A DNA stretch of 64,000 nt from CBDCDJ01 sp965215355 (GTDB taxonomy: Bacteria > Deinococcota > Deinococci > Deinococcales > Trueperaceae), in assembly GCA_965215355.1 (NCBI GenBank), contig CBDCDJ010000007.1:1364001-1428000 (forward strand). The letters run 5' to 3'. This document shows, in pieces, positions 1-8,158 of this stretch. The position numbers were made by a program, and so were the translations under genes. The notes beneath the pieces are model-generated. The model searched no databases, was not told where the DNA came from, and saw nothing but the letters and a program-made list of their open reading frames with translations. Each line of letters begins with the position of its first letter. The first letter of the stretch is position 1.

Positions 1-1146
1 AAGCGCGCGCTCTTCCAAGTCTGCAGCCGTCACGCCCCCTTGCTCGGCGAGGCCGCGCACGATGTCCAAGTACCGCTGCTGCGTCGCGTCGGGAAAGGTG
101 ATCGTGAGGCCGAAACGGTCGGCCAGCGCCAGGCGCTCGTTTTGGGTGTCCCAGGCGTGAACGTCGTCGTCGAGCGGGTCGGGCCGGTCTTTGAAACCCT
201 CGCGGACGAGGTGGCGGCGGTTGCTCGTCGCCACCAGGAGGACGTTGTGGGGGCGTTCGGTCAGCGAGCCCTCGAGCAGCGTCTTCAAGGGCTGGTAGCC
301 CGTGTCGCCCGCCTCGAAGCTGAGGTCGTCGACGAAGACGAGGTAGTGGTGCGGCCGGAAGCGAAGCTGCTCGACGAGTTCGGGTAAAATGTTCACGTCA
401 GCCGGACCAAGCTCGACCAGCCGCAAGCCCGCCGCCACGTAGTGTTTGAGCAGCCCGCGCACCGCCGTCGACTTGCCGCTGCCGCGCGGGCCGTAAAGGA
501 GCGTGTGCTGCGCGGGTTTGCCGCTCAAAAAGGCCAAGGTGTTCGCGTGCAGGCGGGTCACTTGGCGCTCGAGCCCCACCAGTCTGTCCATGTGGGTCGT
601 GACGGGATGCGCGATGCCGACCAGGCCCGCCGGGGTCCAGCGGAACGCCTCAAAGCGCGCCAGCGGTCCCGCGCCGTGCCGACGGTAGGTGTCGACGAGC
701 CGCTCGAGCAGCCAGGCCGCGTCGGCCGCGCCGAGCGAAAGCAGCTCGGCCACCTGTTCGTGCGCGCTCGGCGGCGCGAGCGCCTTGAGCGGCGGCAGCG
801 GGCGGCCCACCGCCCGGCTCGCCTCCGCCTGCCAGTCCCGACTCGTCAGGGTGAGCAGGGTGTCTAAGTCTTGTTGCACCGCCGCCCTGAGGCCGCTCGG
901 CACCTCTAAGTGTTGTACTTCTAAGTGTTGCAGCGCCCGGCTCAAGGGGGACTCGGTCCACAGCAAATCTTCGGCCAGCGCGGTTTTCAGGTCGGGCGCG
1001 CCGCGCTCGCTCAGGGCGCGCACCAGGAGCGCGTAAGCCGCCAACACGGGCTCGCGCTCTTTTTGTGTCAGGGCCTCACGCAAGCTTTCCAGCGCTTGGC
1101 CCCAGGCGGAGGCCCCCAGGTCGGCCAAGACGAACAGGTGGGTCAC
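1..1146 (-). CDS. DUF815-family AAA ATPase, 3' end outside window
   Basis: Cytosolic P-loop ATPase of the DUF815 family, whose function is unknown. On the minus strand a Walker A motif (GPRGSGKST) is encoded near 475-500. Further downstream come an aspartate-rich Walker B-like strand (LVFVDDLSF near 330) and the family hallmark VATSNRRHLV near 215-240, followed by a DAWDTQNERLALADRFG-like stretch. About 150 N-terminal residues of low similarity precede the ATPase core. I chose the GTG at 1146 because it overlaps the upstream patatin stop in a GTGA junction, implying translational coupling. The gene runs off the left edge, so the C-terminus is missing. Family assignment is firm; the role is unknown. 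Confidence 0.85.
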   Translation of the reverse strand, partial: MTHLFVLADLGASAWGQALESLREALTQKEREPVLAAYALLVRALSERGAPDLKTALAEDLLWTESPLSRALQHLEVQHLEVPSGLRAAVQQDLDTLLTLTSRDWQAEASRAVGRPLPPLKALAPPSAHEQVAELLSLGAADAAWLLERLVDTYRRHGAGPLARFEAFRWTPAGLVGIAHPVTTHMDRLVGLERQVTRLHANTLAFLSGKPAQHTLLYGPRGSGKSTAVRGLLKHYVAAGLRLVELGPADVNILPELVEQLRFRPHHYLVFVDDLSFEAGDTGYQPLKTLLEGSLTERPHNVLLVATSNRRHLVREGFKDRPDPLDDDVHAWDTQNERLALADRFGLTITFPDATQQRYLDIVRGLAEQGGVTAADLEERAL

Positions 1147-2042
1147 GCTCGCTCCTCCGGGCGGGCTGTGGTTTGTGCTGAGGCCTGCAGGAAGGCCGGC
1201 TCGAGGGCGTCCAGGGCGGCCAGCGTGTCCCGCTCGCCCGCTTCGACGGCTTGCGGCGACTTGTGCAGGTCGAACCAACCGAGCGGCGGGTTGACGCGCA
1301 CCAGCAGAGCGCCGGGGGGCGCGGCGACCTCTTGCGCGTAAGACGCCTGCAGGTGCGCGACACCGCGCACCAAGCTCGAGCCCGCCCCGCGGCCACGCAC
1401 CTTTAGGAGCCGCCGTCGCCACCTTTGCCCCCAAGAAGAAGCGTGCCAGCCTTGCACCGTCCTGACAAAAACGCTCCGCCGCGCGTCGATGCCCGCGTGA
1501 ACGCCGACGACCCGGTCGAGGTCGAACCCAACGAGGGCGGCAAAGGGCACGGTCGCGACGAGGCCGCCGTCGACCAGCCACTCGCCACCCATCTCGACCG
1601 GCGCGAACAAACCCGGCAGCGCGCAGCTCGCCACGAGCGCGCGGGCCACCGGACCGCTGCGCAACACCACGAGTTCGCCGCTGTCCAGACTCGTGCAGGC
1701 CACCGCCAAGGGCAGCGCCAAGTCCTCGAAAGTCACACCGTAAAAGTATTTGCGTTCCAAGAAGTTCTCGAACCTGCGCCCGTGAACCAGGCTGGCGCGG
1801 TGCAGCCCGAAGTCCCACCCCTGCGCCCACACCTCGCTCAAGTTCTGGTTTCGCAGTCGGTGCTCCAGCTCGGCGGCGGGCAGCCCGAGCGCGTAGAGCG
1901 CCGCGATGATAGCGCCCGAACTCGTGCCTGCGACCGCCGACGGCGCGAGCCCGCGCGCCTCCAGGGCCTTGAGCGCCCCCACGTGCGCCAGCGCCCGCGC
2001 CGCGCCGCCGCCCAAAGCTACCCCCACCGCCAGGTCTCTCAT
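1143..2042 (-). CDS. Patatin-like phospholipase family protein
   Basis: A 299-residue predicted acyl hydrolase (RssA/patatin type). The N-terminus carries the glycine-rich oxyanion loop (ALGGGAARALAHVG, residues 9-22), the nucleophile elbow GTSSG near residues 39-43 and the catalytic Asp in VDGG near residue 157. This is the Ser-Asp dyad of patatins. There is no signal peptide, so it is likely cytoplasmic or membrane-associated. It is co-transcribed with the downstream DUF815 ATPase through a 4-base stop/start overlap. Upstream of the ATG, TAAACT followed by 7 bases could be a -10 giving a nearly leaderless mRNA. The natural substrate cannot be inferred. Confidence 0.88.
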   Translation of the reverse strand: MRDLAVGVALGGGAARALAHVGALKALEARGLAPSAVAGTSSGAIIAALYALGLPAAELEHRLRNQNLSEVWAQGWDFGLHRASLVHGRRFENFLERKYFYGVTFEDLALPLAVACTSLDSGELVVLRSGPVARALVASCALPGLFAPVEMGGEWLVDGGLVATVPFAALVGFDLDRVVGVHAGIDARRSVFVRTVQGWHASSWGQRWRRRLLKVRGRGAGSSLVRGVAHLQASYAQEVAAPPGALLVRVNPPLGWFDLHKSPQAVEAGERDTLAALDALEPAFLQASAQTTARPEERA

Positions 2043-2182
2043 CGCTTACAGTTTACCCCGCGCTGAAGGCGAAGGGAAACGAACGCACCGTCAAAAAAGT
2101 CGGCCGAAGACGAACTTCGGCCGAGCGGTCGGTAGTGTCGTTTGGGCCCGGCAAGCAGCAACGATGCTGGCCCTGGGCGGCT

Positions 2183-3151
2183 TTAGGTTTGCCGGTCCCC
2201 CAGGCCGCGCTCCCAACCTTGCCGAACGGCGTCGCGGACGTCGTCCCAAGCTTCCGAGTGATTGCGCTCCCAGTCACGTTGCGCGTCGGCCTCGGCCTCG
2301 TCCCAACTGCGGCTCCGGTGCATGGGCGCGCTCGGCAAGCCGGCCCCGTAGAGGTAAGCGGGTTCGAAGTAGCTGTAGTCGCGGCCGGACGACGCGAACG
2401 CCGTTTCGTAGTGGCTGCGGAAAACCTCGTCCGGGGACAGGCTCGAGCCCTCCTCGACTTCGCGACTGCCTACTTCGGAAGGGCTCGAGGCCCCCGTGAC
2501 CGAGGCGCGGGCCGCCGAACCTGCAGCGACCGGCGGCACCACGGGGGGCGGCACCACGGGGACGCGTTCGGTGCGCTTGGCAGGCTGCGGCCGTGACACG
2601 ACTTGCTGTTTGAGGGTTTCCCGGTCCGGCAACAGCGCGCCGACGGCGGCCCCGCTCGCCAGGGCGACGGCGCTTATCAGCAACGTTTGGGTGGCGGGCT
2701 TGCCGTAGTCGCTGGAGGTGAGCCAGTCCGGTTTGTGTTCGGGCTCGTGGACGACCTCGCCCGCAGCGTTGACAAGGCGGCCCGTGCCCTCGGGTGAGGT
2801 CGGCGGCAGCACCGGCGCGGCGCGCCGGTCGCGGCTGCCCTGCTTGGCCGCGCTGACGAGCAGCCAGCCGACGCCGAAAGCGGCACCCAGCACACTCAGC
2901 GGCAGGGGGCGAGCGCGGAGCCGGGCGCTGAACGATTCACCCGCCGCTTCGGTGCGTTCGGTTATACCGCGCAAGGCGTCTTGGGTCGCGCCGAGGGCGG
3001 TTTCTTTCAGGTCCTCCAAGCCCGTCTCGGCCCGGTCACGCAAGCCTTCCGGGCTGACCCGGAAACTCAGTTCGTCCAGGTCCTCGGCGAGTTTGCGACG
3101 CGTCTCTTCGATGTCGCGCTGGATCTCTTCGGGTGTGCGGTCGTCACTCAC
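2183..3151 (-). CDS. DUF3618 domain-containing membrane protein (YqjK-like position)
   Basis: A 322-residue protein. The N-terminus (TPEEIQRDIEETRRKLAEDLDEL) is the DUF3618 signature, a charged helix. Then comes a transmembrane segment near residues 105-125 (PLSVLGAAFGVGWLLVSAA) and a second hydrophobic stretch near 170-190 (LLISAVALASGAAVGALL). The C-terminal third is low-complexity and ends in an acidic/Trp-rich region. I chose the GTG at 3151 because it overlaps the stop of the holin-like gene (GTGA); a longer frame to 3304 only shadows that gene. It is third in a three-gene operon with the usual YqjD-YqjE-YqjK-like arrangement, a membrane stress module of unclear biochemical role. Confidence 0.75.
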   Translation of the reverse strand: MSDDRTPEEIQRDIEETRRKLAEDLDELSFRVSPEGLRDRAETGLEDLKETALGATQDALRGITERTEAAGESFSARLRARPLPLSVLGAAFGVGWLLVSAAKQGSRDRRAAPVLPPTSPEGTGRLVNAAGEVVHEPEHKPDWLTSSDYGKPATQTLLISAVALASGAAVGALLPDRETLKQQVVSRPQPAKRTERVPVVPPPVVPPVAAGSAARASVTGASSPSEVGSREVEEGSSLSPDEVFRSHYETAFASSGRDYSYFEPAYLYGAGLPSAPMHRSRSWDEAEADAQRDWERNHSEAWDDVRDAVRQGWERGLGDRQT

Positions 3152-3531
3152 GGCAGTTTCTCTTTCACCATCGAGGCGTCTTTTTTGATGGTTTCCGCCG
3201 TCCTGGGCACACCCCTCAGGTTGCCCAGGTCCTTGATGCCGCGGCGCAGCAAAATAGCGCCGACCAGGGCGAGCACCGCGCCGATGAGCAGGGCGGACAG
3301 CCACGGCGCGACCACGGTCGCCAAACCCAACACGGCCGCCGCAATCAGCACCAACAGGCCGGTGTAGGCGACAAACCCGCCCAAAACGATAGCGACGATG
3401 TCACCGACCGCTTGGGACAGGGTCTGCTGAACTTCGGCCTTGGCGAGGGCGATTTCTTCGCGGACCAGCGTGCCGAACTCGCTCGTCACGTCGCCGACGA
3501 TGTCGCCTAAGGAACGTTTGTCATCGGTCAT
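3148..3531 (-). CDS. Phage holin family / YqjE-like membrane protein
   Basis: A 127-residue protein with an amphipathic N-terminal helix (ALAKAEVQQTLSQA) and two adjacent transmembrane helices (about residues 44-66 and 70-95, ending RRGIKDLGNL). This layout matches the Actinobacteriophage-holin/YqjE superfamily. Despite the family name, nothing around it is phage-like. It sits between a DUF883-like gene (1-base TAATG overlap) and a DUF3618 gene (4-base overlap), so all three are translationally coupled. The likely role is in envelope stress or membrane organisation; the family is not biochemically defined. Confidence 0.78.
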   Translation of the reverse strand: MTDDKRSLGDIVGDVTSEFGTLVREEIALAKAEVQQTLSQAVGDIVAIVLGGFVAYTGLLVLIAAAVLGLATVVAPWLSALLIGAVLALVGAILLRRGIKDLGNLRGVPRTAETIKKDASMVKEKLP

Positions 3532-4130
3532 TATGAAACCTCCCGGGGAACTGTAGCCTGCCCGCTTACACCCTGCCCGCTTACATCTTGGTCAACCAGC
3601 CTGCGGTCGACACTTCTGTCAGCGCCAACCTCGCCGGCTGCGACCTCGTTTTTAAAAAACCACACGCCCGCCGCGCCCAAGGCGAACAAGCCGCCGTACA
3701 GCAGCAGCGGCTGCCGCTCGGCGGCCCGCTCCAGGTCGCGGAGCATGGCCGCGCCGTCGCGCTCGCGCAGGTAAGCCGTCACGTCGGCGACCGCGTCGGC
3801 CGCGTTGTCGGCGTAGCGGGCGATGTTGCCCAATTTTTGCTGGCGCAGCTCCTCGCCGCTCCGGCGCAGCGTTTGGGCGAGGTCGTCTATTTGTCCGGCA
3901 ACGTCGCCGCGGTGGCGCTCGAACATGCCGAGCGCCTGGTCCTGCAGCGTCGCGCCGACGTCTTTGAGCTGCGTTTTCGCCTCGCCGAACACCTCTTGCG
4001 CCACCTGCCGCGCGTCCGCCGCGACTTCTCCGGCGGCCCCCTGCGCCGACACCTTGCTGTCGCCTTCGGCGTTCACGTCGCTGAAAGGCGGTGATGGGTC
4101 TCGAGTTTGGTCCACGGTCTCCCCTTCCAT
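3531..4130 (-). CDS. ElaB/YqjD-like membrane-anchored protein
   Basis: A 199-residue protein, first gene of the three-gene membrane operon. A long Ala/Gln/Asp-rich helical region (about residues 25-140; QEVFGEAKTQLKDVGATLQDQ, then DDLAQTLRRSGEELRQQK) precedes one hydrophobic segment near 145-162 (PLLLYGGLFALGAAGVWFF). The C-terminal tail is short. The pattern resembles ElaB/YqjD (DUF883) proteins, which bind membranes through a C-terminal helix, but I see no diagnostic motif, so this is by layout and context. The C-terminus contains a short duplicated VSGQ unit from a 15-bp tandem duplication near 3560-3590. Confidence 0.6.
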   Translation of the reverse strand: MEGETVDQTRDPSPPFSDVNAEGDSKVSAQGAAGEVAADARQVAQEVFGEAKTQLKDVGATLQDQALGMFERHRGDVAGQIDDLAQTLRRSGEELRQQKLGNIARYADNAADAVADVTAYLRERDGAAMLRDLERAAERQPLLLYGGLFALGAAGVWFFKNEVAAGEVGADRSVDRRLVDQDVSGQGVSGQATVPREVS

Positions 4131-4153
4131 TTTCGTTTGTAAGCTGAATTCAA

Positions 4154-4169
4154 GTGTAACCTGTTACAC
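4154..4169. promoter_or_regulatory. 16-bp inverted repeat upstream of the YqjD-like operon
   Basis: Perfect inverted repeat GTGTAAC-CT-GTTACAC, 24 bp before the ATG at 4130. On the minus strand its right half merges into TACACT, a plausible -10. Perfect dyad symmetry over a promoter is typical of an operator. The regulator is unknown and not encoded next to it. Confidence 0.5.
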
Positions 4170-4274
4170 GTGCCCAATCGTCAATGTAGGACGGAACAAG
4201 CGCCTGTTCTGCGTACTGGCCCACGTTTTGGCGGGTTTTGTGCGGACGGAACAGTGGTCGTTCCCAGAGGCTCG

Positions 4275-5252
4275 TCACCCCTCCGCACCGCCGTCGCGGC
4301 GCAGCGCGGCGTACAGCCCGACAGCGCCCAAAACGACCAGGGCCGCGACGGCCGCTTTACCGAGCAAGGGGTCGGCGACCGGCGGGGGCAGCGCAACCGT
4401 GCCGGTCGCGTCGGCGCGGGCCGGTCGCCCCACGTAGCGGCCGTACGGCGGGGGCGCGAAGCGAGCGGCAAAACGCTGTAGCCGCGCCGCCAACCCCGGT
4501 CCGGCCAACGACCGCCCGTGACCGGCCGCGACGCGCGCGGGGGCCAAGGCCGCCAACCGTTCGACCGAGCGCCGCGCCGCAGCCCAGTCGGGCGTGAACG
4601 GGGTGGGCGGACGGCCCAGTTCGCGCTCGTGCGTGACTTGCGACGTCCAGGCGTCCAGGTTCGTGGTGGCGAACGCGTCACCCGCCAGCAGCGTGCGGTC
4701 TCGTTCGCGCCACAGCGAGACGTGGCCGGGCGTGTGGCCGGGCGTGTGCAGCCAGCGCCAACCCGGCAACGCGGGCACACCGCCTTCTTCAACGCCGTCT
4801 TCGGGCAGGGCGCGCACCCGGTGGCCGAAATCGTAGCCGTGGTGCGGAAACACTCGCGACAGCTGCGCAATCGCGCCGCCCACCGTCGGGTCTTGCGGCG
4901 GGTAGTCCGAGCGCCCGGTCAGGTAAGGCAGCTCGAGCCGGTGCGCGTAGACCGGCACGCCCCACCGGTGCGCCAGCGCCAGCGCCGAGCCCGCGTGGTC
5001 GAAGTGACCGTGGGTGAGCACAATCGCCGCCGGCCGGGACGCCGCGCCGTAGCGCGCGGCCGCGGCCCGGCGCACGCGCCAGGCAAAACCGGGCAACCCC
5101 GTGTCCACCAGCACCCAGCCGCCGGGCGCGTCCACCAGATAAGCGTTCACAAAGACGGTGGGCACCCGCACCACGCCTGCGGCCACCTCGCCGCCCCCGA
5201 CTCCGTCCTCTTCAAAAGCCCGCCGACCTGCCGAACGCGTTGTCGAGACCAT
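4275..5252 (-). CDS. MBL-fold metallo-hydrolase with C-terminal membrane anchor
   Basis: A 325-residue metallo-beta-lactamase-fold hydrolase. The zinc-binding HxHxDH motif is THGHFDHAG near residue 80. A second histidine is in HTPGHTPGHVSLW (near 170) and a metal-bridging Asp in LLAGDAF. Toward the end (about 290-315) a hydrophobic stretch (KAAVAALVVLGAVGLYAAL) followed by Arg residues suggests a C-terminal anchor, unusual for this family. Generic family; possible substrates include thioesters, lactones or phosphodiesters. The start is uncertain: the first ATG has no clear ribosome binding site. Confidence 0.8.
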   Translation of the reverse strand: MVSTTRSAGRRAFEEDGVGGGEVAAGVVRVPTVFVNAYLVDAPGGWVLVDTGLPGFAWRVRRAAAARYGAASRPAAIVLTHGHFDHAGSALALAHRWGVPVYAHRLELPYLTGRSDYPPQDPTVGGAIAQLSRVFPHHGYDFGHRVRALPEDGVEEGGVPALPGWRWLHTPGHTPGHVSLWRERDRTLLAGDAFATTNLDAWTSQVTHERELGRPPTPFTPDWAAARRSVERLAALAPARVAAGHGRSLAGPGLAARLQRFAARFAPPPYGRYVGRPARADATGTVALPPPVADPLLGKAAVAALVVLGAVGLYAALRRDGGAEG

Positions 5253-5316
5253 TGGTTCAACCCCCTCGCCACCAGTTTAGCCCGACCTCGCCCGTCGCAC
5301 TTTGAGGTGGTCGTAG

Positions 5317-5592
5317 GAAAAGAAACTCGCTCCAACTTGCCAAACCCAGTTTGCCAGAGGCTCGAGCGACACCTTCGAGTGCGTAACCCGCAGCGACGCT
5401 GACCTGCTCTTGGCGGACGACATCACCCTGGAGGCCAACTCAAGCAAGCGGGTCCAGGCCGGGGGCGGCGCGCTCGCCAAACTCGTCACGCAGGAGCGCT
5501 ACTGGCTGGGCGGCTCATCGGGCGACTCGAGCCTGTTCAGCTTTCCGGGCGACATCACCTTTACGAACGGCGTGGTGAAGGCGAACTTTTAA
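5317..5592 (+). pseudogene. Unidentified coding remnant upstream of the MITE
   Basis: An open frame of about 90 codons begins right after an in-frame TAG (5314-5316) and ends at TAA 5590-5592. It has no convincing start codon at its beginning; the only start is a TTG at 5410. The product (QTQFARGSSDTFECVTRS, later SGDSSLFSFPGDITF) has a coding-like residue mix, with Cys, aromatic and polar residues as in a secreted protein's C-terminus. I recognise no family. It may be the 3' remnant of a larger gene disrupted near the MITE insertion 15 bp downstream. Confidence 0.25.
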
Positions 5593-5606
5593 GGCAAACC
5601 GGGACG

Positions 5607-5882
5607 CAGCAATTCCAAATTTAACAAACCCTCTCTCAAACAGCGTTGAGCAGGTTAAAGCTTATCAGCACAGCAGCTAATTCCCCTCTACTTTGCTCAG
5701 AAGAGGGCTAAATATCTGGCGGGACGCTTCTAAAAAGTTGCTAAGGGAGCTTAGTTCACCAGAAACTGAAGGGTTATTCTCCGAAACAGCCTCTGTAGCT
5801 GCTCGATTGCTCGTCGCCTATCTCTTGAGAGTACCGTTCAGCACGTCATTGAAATCGAATTTGGTTAAATTTGGAACTGCTG
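5607..5882. mobile_element. MITE copy 1 (276 bp, non-autonomous)
   Basis: Begins CAGCAATTCCAAATTTAAC and ends with the inverted counterpart (reverse complement CAGCAGTTCCAAATTTAAC), terminal inverted repeats of about 19 bp with one mismatch. It is flanked by a perfect 9-bp direct repeat ACCGGGACG (5598-5606 and 5883-5891), the target-site duplication. A near-identical copy lies at 58722-58996. It is much more AT-rich than its surroundings and has no transposase gene. On the minus strand, a short frame ending in an Arg-rich helix could be a transposase remnant. 9-bp duplications occur for instance in the IS4 and IS1 families; the parent element is unknown. Confidence 0.93.
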
Positions 5883-5899
5883 ACCGGGACGCGGTGACC

Positions 5900-5929
5900 T
5901 TGACAGTCGTACTGTTCGCCCGCTAAACT
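5900..5929 (+). promoter_or_regulatory. Promoter of tRNA-Gln
   Basis: Consensus -35 TTGACA (5900-5905), an 18-bp spacer and -10 TAAACT (5924-5929), 12 bp before the tRNA. The MITE ends 17 bp upstream of the -35. Confidence 0.75.
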
Positions 5930-5941
5930 CATGAGCGGTGT

Positions 5942-6015
5942 TGGCCCATCGTCTAATGGCAGGACAACTGTTTTTGGCACAGTCGGTCGGGGTTCGAGTC
6001 CCTGTGGGCCAGCCA
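5942..6015 (+). tRNA. tRNA-Gln (anticodon TTG)
   Basis: Full cloverleaf: acceptor TGGCCCA (5942-5948) pairs with TGGGCCA (6005-6011). The anticodon stem ACTGT/ACAGT encloses the loop TTTTGGC, giving anticodon TTG. The T-loop is GGTTCGAGTCC. The 3' CCA is encoded. Single-gene transcription unit with its own promoter and terminator. Confidence 0.96.
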
Positions 6016-6051
6016 AGTTGAAGAGCGTGCCAAACGCTTCAGTGAAGGGAA

Positions 6052-6079
6052 AAGAGGTTCACGCTCGAGCCTCTTTTTC
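6052..6079 (+). terminator. Rho-independent terminator after tRNA-Gln
   Basis: Stem AAGAGGTTC (6052-6060) pairs with GAGCCTCTT (6067-6075), one G-U pair, followed by a T-rich run. Confidence 0.7.
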
Positions 6080-6271
6080 TTGTACCGGTGTGCCGACAGT
6101 GTGCAGGCGTGCAGGATGAGTGTACGGCGTGCCCGGCCTGAGCACACACTTTTTCGAGAAAAACGTTACCGAGTTACAGGTGTTTCGTGAGGCGAGTTTG
6201 CGGCTAAAAACCTCAAAGTTTCACGCTGTCACGTTTTCGGCAGTGCTAAGCTGAGGCTTTAGGGAGTCGGC

Positions 6272-7174
6272 TTGGACATCAACCAGACGTTTCAAGAAGT
6301 TGCGGCCAAGTTCGCCGGTTGGCTCGAGACGGCTATTTTGCTGTTGCCCAACTTGGCCGGGGCGCTCATCGTCCTGTTCATTTTCTGGTTGATTGCCAGG
6401 GTGGCGCGCAGTTTGGTCCGCAACTTGCTGAGCCGCGTCTCGAGCAACCGGCAAATCGTCGGGTTGCTCGCCACGCTTTCTTACGTCGGCGTGATCGGGG
6501 TGGGCACGTTCATAGCGCTGGGCATCCTGAACTTGGACAAGACGGTCACGGCGCTGCTCGCGGGCGTCGGGGTTATCGGTTTGGCGTTGGGATTCGCTTT
6601 TCAGGACCTCGCCGCCAACTTCATGTCCGGCGTGCTCATGGCGGTTCGGCGGCCCTTTGAAACCGACCACGTCATCGAAACGAACGGTTTTACGGGCATA
6701 GTCGAGGACATTTCCTTGCGCTCCACCCTGCTCAGTACGTTTCAGGGTCAAATCGTCATGTTGCCCAACAAAGAGGTGTTCGGCAACCCCATCATCAACT
6801 ACAGTTTGCGGCGCAAGCGGCGCGTCGACCTGAGTTGCGGCGTGGCTTACGGCGACGACTTAGAACAGGTGCGGCGCGTCGCGCTGACGGCGGTCGGCGC
6901 TCTCAAGATGCGGGACCCCAACCGCGCCGTGGAGCTTTTTTTTACCGAGTTCGGCGACAGTGCCATCAACTTCTCGGTTCGCTTTTGGATAGACTTCGCC
7001 AAACAAACAGACTTCTTGAGCGCCCAGAGTGAGGCCATCATCGCCTTAAAAAAAGCCTTCGACGAGGCCGGCATCACCATTCCTTTTCCCATCCGCACAC
7101 TCGACTTCGGTGGGGTGGGCGGCGAGAAACTGGCCGAAGCCCTACCGAAAGAGTGGTTCGTCGGCGAAAAATAA
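6272..7174 (+). CDS. MscS-family small-conductance mechanosensitive channel
   Basis: A 300-residue inner-membrane channel that opens on hypo-osmotic tension to release solutes. It has three transmembrane helices (about 20-45, 65-85, 90-115). The pore helix TM3 shows the typical Ala/Gly pattern (TALLAGVGVIGLALGFAFQDLAANF), followed by the beta domain (RRPFETDHVIETNGFTGIVEDISLRSTLL) and the MLPNKEVFGNPIINYS segment that marks MscS. Length matches minimal MscS (about 286). The frame opens with TTG at 6272 after a weak GGGAG site; this start fits the family N-terminus. Confidence 0.92.
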   Translation: MDINQTFQEVAAKFAGWLETAILLLPNLAGALIVLFIFWLIARVARSLVRNLLSRVSSNRQIVGLLATLSYVGVIGVGTFIALGILNLDKTVTALLAGVGVIGLALGFAFQDLAANFMSGVLMAVRRPFETDHVIETNGFTGIVEDISLRSTLLSTFQGQIVMLPNKEVFGNPIINYSLRRKRRVDLSCGVAYGDDLEQVRRVALTAVGALKMRDPNRAVELFFTEFGDSAINFSVRFWIDFAKQTDFLSAQSEAIIALKKAFDEAGITIPFPIRTLDFGGVGGEKLAEALPKEWFVGEK

Positions 7175-7204
7175 ACCCGGGGCGGGCCTGGAGCCCACCC
7201 CGGT
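7175..7204. terminator. Bidirectional hairpin between MscS gene and trxA
   Basis: GC-rich imperfect stem (ACCCGGGGCGGGC with GCCCACCCCGGT, 5-base loop) beginning one base after the MscS stop in the convergent gap. There is no clear T-run, so termination is inferred. Confidence 0.5.
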
Positions 7205-7239
7205 CGAGGTATGAAGTTGCGGTGTGAAAAAGTACCGGG

Positions 7240-7575
7240 TCAGTTGACCGCCGTGGCGACGTGCTTCTCGAGCTTGCTCTCGTAGGCACCCTTGGACATC
7301 GCGCCGACCATCGTCTCGACGGGCTCGCCGTCTTTGAACAAGATGACGGTGGGAATGCTCATCACGCGGTAGCTCATCGCGGTTTGTTGGTTGTCGTCGA
7401 CGTTCAGCTTGCCGACCTTGACTTTGCCGCTGTAGTCGTCCGCCAACTGCTCGATGACCGGGCCGACCATGCGGCACGGGCCGCACCAGGGGGCCCAAAA
7501 GTCAACGAGGACGAGCCCCGCTCCGGTTTCGTCTTTGAAGTTAGTGTCCGTGAATTCCAGCGTGTTTTCAGCCAT
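7240..7575 (-). CDS. trxA: Thioredoxin
   Basis: A 111-residue cytosolic disulfide reductase. The active site WCGPC is in VDFWAPWCGPCRMVGPVIEQL (residues about 24-44). The cis-proline motif SIPTVILFKDGE and the C-terminal helix are present, and the length is normal. I chose the ATG at 7575 because GGAGG precedes it by 6 bases; the frame extends farther upstream without support. It is monocistronic, with no partner reductase in the window. Confidence 0.95.
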   Translation of the reverse strand: MAENTLEFTDTNFKDETGAGLVLVDFWAPWCGPCRMVGPVIEQLADDYSGKVKVGKLNVDDNQQTAMSYRVMSIPTVILFKDGEPVETMVGAMSKGAYESKLEKHVATAVN

Positions 7576-7841
7576 GATGCCTCCAGACACCCACTCTAGG
7601 GCAAGACGCCGAGGCGGGTATGTCACGCGCTGTACAAAAGTTCCGGCCGGTCGTCGCCCGTAGCCGTCGTCCACAGTCGCCAGGTCGCTTTTGCGCTGTT
7701 CGTCTCGAGCGTGGCGTGTTCGCTGACGAGGGGGTCGTGCTGTTGGTGGTTGCTGTCAACTTGCTGAAAGCGCTGTGCGCTTTCCAAAGGCTGAACGCCC
7801 GTCGGGCGACAAGGTGTCGCAAGGTTGTGCGTTGCTCGACC
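7576..7841. other. Intergenic stretch between trxA and tRNA-Asp
   Basis: About 265 bp holding the trxA ribosome binding site and presumably its promoter (a TAGAGT hexamer lies near 7598 on the minus strand, with no good -35). No coding signal with start and ribosome binding site is visible on either strand. Confidence 0.4.
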
Positions 7842-7871
7842 TTGACAAAGCGAGCGGCGTTTCACTACACT
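7842..7871 (+). promoter_or_regulatory. Promoter of tRNA-Asp copy 1
   Basis: TTGACA (7842-7847), an 18-bp spacer, TACACT (7866-7871), 14 bp upstream of the tRNA. The second tRNA-Asp has the same architecture. Confidence 0.75.
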
Positions 7872-7885
7872 CAGGTTCGGCGCGG

Positions 7886-7961
7886 GGCCCGGTAGTGTAG
7901 CGGTTAGCATATCTGCCTGTCACGCAGAAGGTCGCGAGTTCAAATCTCGTCCGGGTCGCCA
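7886..7961 (+). tRNA. tRNA-Asp (anticodon GTC), copy 1
   Basis: Acceptor GGCCCGG pairs with CCGGGTC. The anticodon stem TCTGC/GCAGA encloses loop CTGTCAC, anticodon GTC. The T-loop is GAGTTCAAATCTC and CCA is encoded (76 nt). Identical to the gene at 60673-60748. Confidence 0.97.
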
Positions 7962-7966
7962 AATTC

Positions 7967-8013
7967 AGAGGTAGCATCGGTAAGCCACCTGGAGATGCTA
8001 CCTCTAAGTTTTT
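7967..8013 (+). terminator. Rho-independent terminator after tRNA-Asp copy 1
   Basis: Perfect 12-bp stem AGAGGTAGCATC/GATGCTACCTCT (7967-7978 with 7994-8005), followed by a T-run ending at 8013. Confidence 0.85.
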
Positions 8014-8158
8014 AGGGTGACTTTTGTGCGGGTGCCGCCTCCTTGGACAGGTTCGACCAGCTCGAGAACCGGGCCTCTTTAACCCACCGTTTTAACCCAC
8101 CGTGAGGCCTGACGGCGACAATTCATTACACGCTTCACTCTTTTTTTGAAAAGTCTGC

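Noticed and set aside
3148..3531. Phage holin, hence a prophage
   Set aside because: No endolysin, structural or integrase genes nearby; it sits in a normal YqjD/YqjE-type operon.
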